Below, piece after piece: positions 58,240 through 64,000 of a stretch of DNA of 64,000 nt. The DNA comes from Chryseobacterium cupriresistens. GTDB taxonomy: Bacteria > Bacteroidota > Bacteroidia > Flavobacteriales > Weeksellaceae. The notes beneath the pieces were generated by a model. The model was not told the origin of the DNA, did not search any database, and worked only from the letters and a program-made list of their open reading frames with translations. Both the position numbers and the translations under genes were made by a program. Within the stretch, counting starts at the first letter, position 1. Every line of letters starts with the position of its first letter. The DNA is taken from NCBI RefSeq assembly GCF_046614675.1, contig NZ_JBKKJT010000002.1:763795-827794 (forward strand), in the 5' to 3' direction.

Positions 58240-58588
58240 TACATTTTTCGGATATGAAAATATACTGATGGAAAAACCCGAAATTGTTTTGTTTGGGGCG
58301 ATGCTTCTTCCTATAGGACTGATTATGGTGGTGAGTATCATAGGATGGGTGTTCAGGAAACTGAAATTCAATATGTATATCATTCAGGCAATACTGTATA
58401 CCTTGCTTTTCACCTTTTTTTTTGGAACGGTTACCATGCTCATTCTTTTTTTTATAACAGATAAAAACGGAGTTAAACTTGCGTGGTGCTGGAGCGCTAT
58501 TTTCCTTGGAATGTTTTGTTTTAGCATCATCAATACCAATACCATCAGTAAAATGTTTACAGACTGGTCTAAAATCATTAAAAACTAA
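58220..58588 (+). CDS. membrane protein, unknown function
   Basis: A 122-residue protein with three or four hydrophobic segments (LFGAMLLPIGLIMVVSIIGW, ILYTLLFTFFFGTVTMLILF and SAIFLGMFCFSIINT). Its start overlaps the end of lemA by 20 bases. An internal ATG at 58268 would give a slightly shorter product. No family is recognised. It continues the GIDE-LemA membrane gene train. Confidence 0.55.
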   Translation: MKEFSFNTFFGYENILMEKPEIVLFGAMLLPIGLIMVVSIIGWVFRKLKFNMYIIQAILYTLLFTFFFGTVTMLILFFITDKNGVKLAWCWSAIFLGMFCFSIINTNTISKMFTDWSKIIKN

Positions 58589-58592
58589 AATT

Positions 58593-59366
58593 ATGATACA
58601 ACAACCTTATTATATGATCGACTTCAGTGCATCAGCCTGTTTGTTTGAAATAAGGATTAATGATTATCCTGTGATTCATATGAATGTTGAGGGACAGGTT
58701 GCCACCAATATTCCTATCAATTTTGCCATATTGAAAAGTGGTGTTCAGACGATATCAGCAACCATTTTACCTAATATTGGCGATGTACAGCTGCATCCTA
58801 AATCAGAACTGAAATTTAATGTCAAACTTTTTGATGTGGCTAATGATTTTGTTTTTGATAAACAGTTTGGAGACTATCATTCAGAGGCTATTGAAGACAA
58901 AAAGAAACAGGTTATCAAATATGTTGGCTCCTTTAAAGCTGAAGTTCCTTATCAGCTTTCGGCATGGCAGAACGGGAGAAACCTGCAGGATATTAAAGAC
59001 AGCAGAAAAAAACTGGAGCAGGCTTATGATCATATATCAAGATTAATAAGAGAAAATAAATTTGAAGATTATAAGAAATCAATTTCCAGAAGAGAAGAAA
59101 ATATGGCTGCTTCTATGTATCTGTCAAAAGCAGAATCGGAAGAACGCTTTACTGATCTTGTAAAAGATTTCAAGTCCGGATTTAAAATACAGCCTGTTTC
59201 CAAAGATGCCGTAATGTTTGTATGTGCAGAGAATAGAGTTGCCTTTTTAAAAAAAATAAACGGAGAGTCTGCTTTATATCTGGAAAATCCTGAAACAGGA
59301 GAAGAACTGATGCTTGATATTTCATTTTATATACCTGAAGGAAAAGAAGAATTTGAAATAATATAA
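58593..59366 (+). CDS. cytosolic protein of the T6SS island, unknown function
   Basis: With the start at 58593 (MIQQPYYMIDFSAS) the protein has 257 residues; the open frame to 58479 overlaps the preceding gene and is not likely. It is 4 bases after the upstream stop. It shows beta strands in the first half (FEIRINDYPVIHMNVEGQ, VQTISATILPNIGDVQLHPK) and a charged helical middle (NLQDIKDSRKKLEQAYD). No signal peptide and no known motif. It could be an immunity or chaperone protein; this is a guess from position. Confidence 0.55.
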   Translation: MIQQPYYMIDFSASACLFEIRINDYPVIHMNVEGQVATNIPINFAILKSGVQTISATILPNIGDVQLHPKSELKFNVKLFDVANDFVFDKQFGDYHSEAIEDKKKQVIKYVGSFKAEVPYQLSAWQNGRNLQDIKDSRKKLEQAYDHISRLIRENKFEDYKKSISRREENMAASMYLSKAESEERFTDLVKDFKSGFKIQPVSKDAVMFVCAENRVAFLKKINGESALYLENPETGEELMLDISFYIPEGKEEFEII

Positions 59367-59484
59367 GCGTTTTATATTCATGAAACAAATAGGAATTTGA
59401 AGTTAAAAAATGAATAAAAAACGTTTTCCGGATACTTGAATCCTGTTTTTTCTGTTTTATTATTGATAACCGGACACTAACATT

Positions 59485-60204
59485 ATGAAAAATCTGAAAT
59501 ATGTATTAACAGCGGTAATCTGTCTGAGCTTTGCGTCATGCGACCAGCAGAAAAATAAAGAAAGTGAGTCTTTGGTTGAAACAGAAGGAAGTACTCAGAC
59601 CGAACCATTCAATCTTGCTAAACTGAAAGCAGGACAAAATATCAACGATATTTTAAAATCTGCCGGAGCAACAGCAAAAGAAGCCGTCCGTACCGGTGAA
59701 GTTACCCTGATCGGAAATGAAAAGCTGGCTTTTGCTTCAAAAGAATTATTGCACTTCAACGGAATTGATCTGGAAGGAAAAAATAATAAAAATACAAACA
59801 AAGTAATTTTACATTTCGGAAAAGTAGATCAGGAAATTGGCCCGCTTGCCAATGAAAAAGAAGACGAACTGGGAATGTATCAGCTTGATATTTATACAGA
59901 GCAGGAAAAAACAGCACTTCTGGAAAGCTTAAACAAGACACTTCAGAAACCTAGTTTTGATACCATTCGGGAAGGTTTTGAATCTGAAGTTAAAGATAAT
60001 GAGATCATCCGGACGCATAACAAACTCAGACAGGAAGTAGCGATCTGGAGAAGCAAAGATATGCTCTATTATTACTGCGAAACCAAAATAGATAACAGAC
60101 CGGACGAATACCGCTGCAACCTCTTCGTGTTCAGAAATAAAGAATGGAAAGACCTTTTAAAAGGATCAGGATATCCGGATCTGGATAAAATTTCTGCGAA
60201 TTAA
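59485..60204 (+). CDS. lipoprotein, unknown function
   Basis: A 239-residue lipoprotein with lipobox FASC (YVLTAVICLSFASCDQQKN), a low-complexity Glu/Ser linker, and a globular part with TRTHNK-like strands (DNEIIRTHNKLRQEVAIWRS and YYYCETKIDNRPDEYRCN). It is the last gene of the island on the plus strand, with 118 bases before it, so it may have its own promoter. No family recognised. Confidence 0.55.
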   Translation: MKNLKYVLTAVICLSFASCDQQKNKESESLVETEGSTQTEPFNLAKLKAGQNINDILKSAGATAKEAVRTGEVTLIGNEKLAFASKELLHFNGIDLEGKNNKNTNKVILHFGKVDQEIGPLANEKEDELGMYQLDIYTEQEKTALLESLNKTLQKPSFDTIREGFESEVKDNEIIRTHNKLRQEVAIWRSKDMLYYYCETKIDNRPDEYRCNLFVFRNKEWKDLLKGSGYPDLDKISAN

Positions 60205-60269
60205 TTAAGATAAAATAAACAGAGAATTTAGAACATTCGCTTAGTCAAATCAGCTTGCTGATTCCTCTC

Positions 60270-60345
60270 TACCCTCTAAAATAAAAGATTAGAAAAATAA
60301 AATCTCTGCGTTAAAAAGATCTGCTCAATCAACAAAATCTGCTAG
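60270..60345. repeat. degenerate AATCTGC-type intergenic repeat
   Basis: The stretch contains several AATCTCTGCG, GATCTGCTCAATC and AATCTGCTAGAG units. A related ATCTGTGT/ATCTGCAGG stretch lies at 62528-62556. These look like degenerate members of a dispersed intergenic family. Confidence 0.35.
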
Positions 60346-60358
60346 AGTTTAAAAAAAT

Positions 60359-60386
60359 AAATGCCAGTCTAAAAAGACTGGCATTT
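60359..60386. terminator. bidirectional terminator downstream of endonuclease I
   Basis: Twelve-base arms (AAATGCCAGTCT and complement) flank the loop AAAA; T-rich and A-rich ends flank it. It lies between the convergent lipoprotein and endonuclease I genes. Confidence 0.75.
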
Positions 60387-60409
60387 TTTATATCAAATGA
60401 CTATTTGAA

Positions 60410-62200
60410 CTATTTCACTATAAACTGCATCGTCACCTGATCCAGTTTCAAAATATAAACTCCCTGGCCAAGATTTCTGGTTTTAATAGAATTTCCATTT
60501 CTGAAAGGCTGGTCAATTGTCTGAAGAGTTTTCCCCTGAAGGTTATAAATCTCGGCTTTTTTTACTTTCTGAAGATCTCCTTTTACAAAAATCTCCTGAT
60601 TGGTAACAGGGTTAGGAGATATTTTAAAACTGTTGGATGTAGTTTCTGCTGCTGTATTTTGAGCCATTCTTGCTGTTGATCCTGAATAACATGTCCATGA
60701 AAGATCATCAATAGCAACTCTGTTACTTGATGAAGTATTAACCAGGCTTACCACTACATTTCCGGAAATATTGATATTATTGATAGTCGTGGTTGTAGAT
60801 GAAGTACTGTAAGGAATAGTTCCTACGGTTGTTCCATTTACTTTTACATCAAAAGTACCATTGGTTCCTGAGAATTTAAGCTGTGTAGTTACTGTTAAAG
60901 AACCAATACCGTTTGCAGAACTGCCGGAAGTTAAAGAACCGTTTCTTACCGTAATTGCTTTATTGTTAATGGTCTGGTCTGTTCTTGCATCCGTTGCGCT
61001 CCAGGAAATGCCGCCATTGCTCCATGTTCTGGTTGTATAAGTAGAGTTGGCTGCAGGAATGGTTTCAAAATTTTCATTGGCACAGCTAGTACCCGGAGTA
61101 GTACCGCCAGAACTAGTAGTACCGGAAACTGTTGAACTGTTCGATGAAGAATTTCCAGCTGCATCTTTTGCTACCACGTAAAAACTGTAAGTTGTAGAAG
61201 GCGTAAGCCCTGAAATGGTTGTAGAAGTTGAACTTGTCGTAGTTTGCAGAATTCCGTTCATGTAAACATTATATCCTGTTACTCCTACATTATCGGTAGA
61301 AGCATTCCAAGCCAGAGAAATACTGCTGGAAGTTGTTCCTGAAACATTCAGACCTGTTGCTGTAGTAGGCGCCTGGGTATCACCTGAAGGCTGCTGGGAA
61401 CCCCAGATAAGGTTAACATAATTTGGATTGTCGATAAACGGGTTTCTGTTCCCCTGAAAAGTATAGGAAGTATTATTTCTTTTGATCTCAGCCTGGGAAA
61501 CCGGATCCTGATTGTGCCATGCCAAAAGGACATTAAGTTCCCATGTCTGTAATCCCGGGAACGCAGAACTTCCTAACATATTTCCTGACGAAAAAGAAGA
61601 AAGCTTGCTTTGATAACGGGTTACAAAATAGAAAATCATACGGGCCACATCTCCTTTAAACTCGTCAATAGGCTCAAATACCGTTCCTGAATATCCTGAA
61701 GAAGCAGATGTTCCCAGCTTGGATCCGTTCTGTGAAGTAAAAGAAGCATTTCCTACCTTTCCGAAAGGATAATTACTTCTCATTCCATTTACTTTCCCGT
61801 CTGTAGCTCTGATAAAGTGAATATCCGCAACCATTGGCGAAGCTTGATTGAATAGGCTTTGAGGAACAATATGCTCCCTGTTATAACAATTTCCTTCAGT
61901 AGAATACGTTCCACACTGATCAGATCCCGGAGTATAAGTATAAGGATCACTACCTGCTGGTCTTTCAGAATAAATATCAAGGATGGTTCCGTCATTTTCA
62001 TAGTCCTTATCGATATCAGTGGTTTTATAAGCTGTCCAAAGCCCACTGTACCCTTTATCAATATGTCCGTTGGTGATAATGCTGCTTAATTCAGTTTTCA
62101 GTGCTGCACCACTAAGTCCGTTGGCAGAATTGTAGTATCCTGCAGGAGCCTGGGCGTGGGCAAGTCCCGCAAATACAGAAAATAAAATGATTTTTTTCAT
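60410..62200 (-). CDS. T9SS-exported endonuclease I with fibronectin type III domain
   Basis: A 596-residue secreted nuclease. A signal peptide (KKIILFSVFAGLAHAQ) is followed by an endonuclease I domain (about 20-270) with the catalytic segment CYNREHIVPQSLF and later DEFKGDVARMIFYFVTRY. A fibronectin type III domain follows (APTTATGLNVSGTTSSSISL ...), then a Ser/Thr-rich beta domain with FETIPAANSTYTTRTW, and a type A T9SS sorting domain at the end (FKISPNPVTNQEIFV ... GQGVYILKLDQVTMQFIVK). It should digest extracellular DNA or RNA outside the cell. It stands alone on the minus strand. Confidence 0.92.
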   Translation of the reverse strand: MKKIILFSVFAGLAHAQAPAGYYNSANGLSGAALKTELSSIITNGHIDKGYSGLWTAYKTTDIDKDYENDGTILDIYSERPAGSDPYTYTPGSDQCGTYSTEGNCYNREHIVPQSLFNQASPMVADIHFIRATDGKVNGMRSNYPFGKVGNASFTSQNGSKLGTSASSGYSGTVFEPIDEFKGDVARMIFYFVTRYQSKLSSFSSGNMLGSSAFPGLQTWELNVLLAWHNQDPVSQAEIKRNNTSYTFQGNRNPFIDNPNYVNLIWGSQQPSGDTQAPTTATGLNVSGTTSSSISLAWNASTDNVGVTGYNVYMNGILQTTTSSTSTTISGLTPSTTYSFYVVAKDAAGNSSSNSSTVSGTTSSGGTTPGTSCANENFETIPAANSTYTTRTWSNGGISWSATDARTDQTINNKAITVRNGSLTSGSSANGIGSLTVTTQLKFSGTNGTFDVKVNGTTVGTIPYSTSSTTTTINNINISGNVVVSLVNTSSSNRVAIDDLSWTCYSGSTARMAQNTAAETTSNSFKISPNPVTNQEIFVKGDLQKVKKAEIYNLQGKTLQTIDQPFRNGNSIKTRNLGQGVYILKLDQVTMQFIVK

Positions 62201-62290
62201 AATTAATATTTAATATAAAGTTTCAGCAAGAATACCACAATTTTTGTGAATAAAAAATTACAAAATTGTTAATTTTAAACACACTGTATG

Positions 62291-62342
62291 TAATGCATAA
62301 TGAGTGATAAATGATGGATGATGAATGATGATGAACGATGAG
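62291..62342. repeat. degenerate tandem repeat (GATGAATGATG type)
   Basis: About five imperfect copies of a ten-base ATGATGAATG unit (GATAAATGATGGATGATGAA then TGATGATGAACGATGAGG) lie between genes. No reading frame fits. Confidence 0.5.
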
Positions 62343-62576
62343 GTTTCGTATGCGATTCAGTTTTTTATATCTTGAATTATGATTTTTCTATAATCTATCC
62401 TCAATATTGTAAATTCAATAGGATCGGGCTATAATCCAGAACGTAGACAAAGGAAGCCCAGTTTAAAATAAGACGTTTATCATCTGGCTTCAGCCAAAAC
62501 TTAAATAACAGAAGACTATATCACGGCTATCTGTGTAATTCTGTGTTATCTGCAGGAAAAAACAAATAATTATCCA

Positions 62577-62606
62577 TAAAAAAAGCCGATACCAAACGTA
62601 CCGGCT
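62577..62606 (-). terminator. minus-strand terminator after the DUF4136 gene
   Basis: The stem AGCCGGTAC/GTATCGGCT with one G-U pair forms only in minus-strand RNA, with a five-base loop and a run of seven T residues after it. It lies 21 bases past the stop. Confidence 0.75.
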
Positions 62607-62627
62607 ATATAATGGATGACTTACATC

Positions 62628-63155
62628 TTATTTTCTTTGTGGCGGATAATTTTTCATAATCTCAGCCATAATTTCTGGAATCTGTCTCTGTTTTGCTTTT
62701 GGAGAATCTACAGAAATTCCGCTTCCGATACCCTGCCAAACCAATTTGTTGCTTTTTGCATCGATAAGATCAACGATCAAAGCGCCTTCATTGTAGTTGG
62801 TTGTCCATGTTCTGTTCATACCAACACCCCATCCGAATGGTCCGCCCCATCCCCACATTCCGTAAGGAGAAGAGGAATTGATATCAGTAATCTTTTTATG
62901 ATTTGCTTTTACGTTGATAATCAGATCAGGGTTTTCTCCGGACTGAAGTCCTTTGCTCTGAAGCTGTCTCGACAGCTCATTCAGCACTCTGTCTTTATCA
63001 ATATCATTCAGTTTTAGATCATCAATTCTTATTTTATAGGTTTTGTAAGAATTGAAATTGGCGGTTTCAGCATAATCCGAACGTACCTGAAAAGGGCTAC
63101 AAGAAGTTAAGCCTAATGTAGCAGATGCCAACAAAATAAAAATATATTTTTTCAT
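62628..63155 (-). CDS. DUF4136 lipoprotein
   Basis: With the start at 63155 the protein has 175 residues and a lipoprotein signal (MKKYIFILLASATLGLTSCS, lipobox LTSC); an ATG at 63176 adds seven residues and overlaps the upstream gene. The DUF4136 pattern is visible: VRSDYAETANFNSYKTYKI, then LQSKGLQSGENPDLIINVKA, TTNYNEGALIVDLIDAKSNK and LVWQGIGSG. Function unknown; these lipoproteins probably face the periplasm. Its own terminator follows. Confidence 0.85.
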   Translation of the reverse strand: MKKYIFILLASATLGLTSCSPFQVRSDYAETANFNSYKTYKIRIDDLKLNDIDKDRVLNELSRQLQSKGLQSGENPDLIINVKANHKKITDINSSSPYGMWGWGGPFGWGVGMNRTWTTNYNEGALIVDLIDAKSNKLVWQGIGSGISVDSPKAKQRQIPEIMAEIMKNYPPQRK

Positions 63156-63156
63156 T

Positions 63157-63339
63157 TTATTTATTTTTTTTATCACTTTTAATGAATGTATCAGTCTTTT
63201 TATCGTACCCGTAAGGACAGTGTCTGCAGCCGCTTTTACAGCAATATCCTCTTTTCAGATGGAATTTTTCTGTAAAAACCTTGTACCCCTGTTCATTATA
63301 GTAGAAGTCTTCACCTTCTTTGATGTCATAATGGGCCAT
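63157..63339 (-). CDS. DUF5522 small cysteine-rich protein
   Basis: A 60-residue protein with the metal-binding motif RGYCCKSGCRHCPYGYDKK, typical of DUF5522. The opening EGEDFYYNEQGYKVFTEKFH is also conserved. The cysteines suggest an iron-sulfur cluster or zinc. Function unknown. It ends one base before the DUF4136 start I chose, so the two genes are coupled. Confidence 0.83.
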   Translation of the reverse strand: MAHYDIKEGEDFYYNEQGYKVFTEKFHLKRGYCCKSGCRHCPYGYDKKTDTFIKSDKKNK

Positions 63340-63346
63340 AAGTTAA

Positions 63347-63706
63347 ATGCTAGTCAAAAAACTTTTTATATTTGTTACTATGATAATTGTATGCCAAAAG
63401 CCTTTAAAAAAATTAAAAATTAATGGCATCGCTCTCTTTCCCTTTATCTTCATTAGGAAACCCGAAGATAAGGAAAATAATGTATTGATCAATCACGAAA
63501 AAATTCATTTACGGCAGCAACTGGAAATGCTCGTTATTTTCTTCTATATTTTCTATGGTATTGAATATTATTACTGGTTTTTCAAACTGAAGGACGGTTA
63601 TCTGGCTTACAGAAGAATCTCTTTTGAAAGAGAAGCCTATGCTAATGAAAACAACCTGAATTATCTCAGAAAAAGAAAATTGTGGAACTTCAGGAAATAC
63701 CTTTAG
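63347..63706 (+). CDS. small HExxH-motif membrane protein
   Basis: A 119-residue protein if started at 63347. The motif NHEKIHLRQQLEM contains HExxH (HEKIH), followed by a transmembrane helix (LVIFFYIFYGIEYYYWFF) and a conserved glutamate in SFEREAYANE that could be a third zinc ligand. This resembles a short metallopeptidase-like family seen in Bacteroidota. A promoter-like TATATTTG lies at 63367-63374 inside the frame, so a start at the in-frame ATG at 63380 is possible. Divergent from DUF5522. Whether it is an active protease is unknown. Confidence 0.6.
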   Translation: MLVKKLFIFVTMIIVCQKPLKKLKINGIALFPFIFIRKPEDKENNVLINHEKIHLRQQLEMLVIFFYIFYGIEYYYWFFKLKDGYLAYRRISFEREAYANENNLNYLRKRKLWNFRKYL

Positions 63707-64000
63707 AATAAGGGCATGATGCATTGGAGTTCCGGGTTACGAGATTCGGGTTCAGGCTTCTGGGTTCTGGCTTCCGATTTATTCTTTGTAATGACAGAAG
63801 TATTAAGATCTTTCACATCAAGATAACCGGAATATTTTGGCATTGCAGTACTCAAAAAAATCAAAATTCATCCGGCTTTAGATTCTGTGTTAACTTCCAA
63901 ATATTTTTTATACATTTATATTTATAAAAGCGACCTTGAGTTAGCTTGCGTAGGGTGAACGTCTTTGATTTTTACCCTACTTTCTTCAAAATCTATCTGG
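63707..64000. other. terminal intergenic region with a GATTCGGG-type repeat
   Basis: No gene is supported in this stretch. It contains the repeat at 63727-63778 and a small stem GTAGGGT (63950-63956)/ACCCTAC (63974-63980) whose purpose is unclear. Confidence 0.4.
63727..63778. repeat. intergenic degenerate repeat (GATTCGGG type)
   Basis: Units GGGTTACGAG, GATTCGGGTTCAGG and CTGGGTTCTGGCTTCC stand in series. It resembles the stretch at 37155-37205. Confidence 0.5.

Larger units (their letters stand above)
62201..62627. other. intergenic region with degenerate repeats and a terminator
   Basis: This 427-base region has no convincing gene. It holds a tandem GATGAATGATG-type repeat at 62291-62342, a CTGGCTTCAGCCA inverted repeat near 62490, an ATCTGTGT-type stretch near 62530, and the terminator of the DUF4136 gene at 62577-62606. 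Confidence 0.5.

Noticed and set aside
46758..60204. A complete type VI secretion system
   Set aside because: Only tube, spike, tip and accessory genes are present; no sheath, baseplate, membrane-complex or ATPase genes were found in the window.
1..64000. tRNA, rRNA, prophage and IS transposase genes
   Set aside because: No cloverleaf, rRNA segment, integrase or transposase motif was recognised by eye; a covariance-model scan was not possible here.

Overview
The window looks like chromosomal DNA of a Chryseobacterium or a close relative (Bacteroidota, Flavobacteriales, Weeksellaceae). The signs are low GC, many start-proximal boxes of the Bacteroidota sigma factor type (TAnnTTTG), a PafA-type alkaline phosphatase, gliding genes gldB and gldC, GLPGLI proteins, cargo of the type IX secretion system (T9SS) with C-terminal sorting domains, and a VgrG cluster of the Bacteroidota type VI system (T6SS iii). 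No rRNA, tRNA, CRISPR array, prophage or classical insertion sequence was seen.

Layout. 1-3.6 kb: a cut-off GLPGLI gene, small secreted proteins, and a tandemly duplicated two-gene module (small membrane protein plus helical protein). 3.8-8.3 kb: nucleoid-associated protein, a duplicated membrane protein, a GG-leader peptide beside a second GLPGLI gene, and a cyclase-family hydrolase. 8.35-15.5 kb (minus): porin, dicarboxylate transporter and type B complex II (sdhCAB) in one tight operon, with a linear amide hydrolase upstream. 15.9-19.7 kb: bacteriophytochrome kinase with its biliverdin-producing heme oxygenase, then malate dehydrogenase. 19.9-25.4 kb: hydrolase, glycolipid-binding-like protein, a second GG-leader peptide, GNAT, VOC and PafA. 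25.4-29.6 kb: two TPR regulators (one without its DNA-binding domain) and a T9SS cargo protein. 29.7-32.9 kb: cobalamin riboswitch, TonB-dependent receptor and a surface beta-propeller lipoprotein, which is a vitamin B12 uptake unit.

33-46.5 kb is mainly housekeeping: CCA-adding enzyme, threonylcarbamoyl-AMP synthase, DinB, PLP sulfur-amino-acid enzyme, gldC/gldB, nadE, cytidine deaminase and an old yellow enzyme. Within it lies a barnase-like exported RNase and its barstar-like inhibitor, separated by a GIY-YIG nuclease gene bracketed by 34-base inverted repeats. This looks like a one-gene mobile cassette, and is the most unusual structure in the window.

46.8-60.2 kb is a T6SS iii accessory island: tube protein TssD, spike VgrG, a tiny spike-tip-like protein, a DUF2931 lipoprotein, a DUF2235 (Tle1-like) lipase, a LysM-containing protein, a PAAR-like DUF4280 protein, a 943-residue OmpA-domain protein, and a train of lipoproteins and membrane proteins including a GIDE-like and a LemA protein. 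No sheath, baseplate or ATPase genes are present, so the island must rely on an apparatus encoded elsewhere. 60.4-64 kb: T9SS-exported endonuclease I, a DUF4136 lipoprotein, DUF5522 and a HExxH membrane protein.

GC-rich hairpins, mostly terminators, separate many transcription units. Several intergenic repeats resemble families scattered through flavobacterial genomes.
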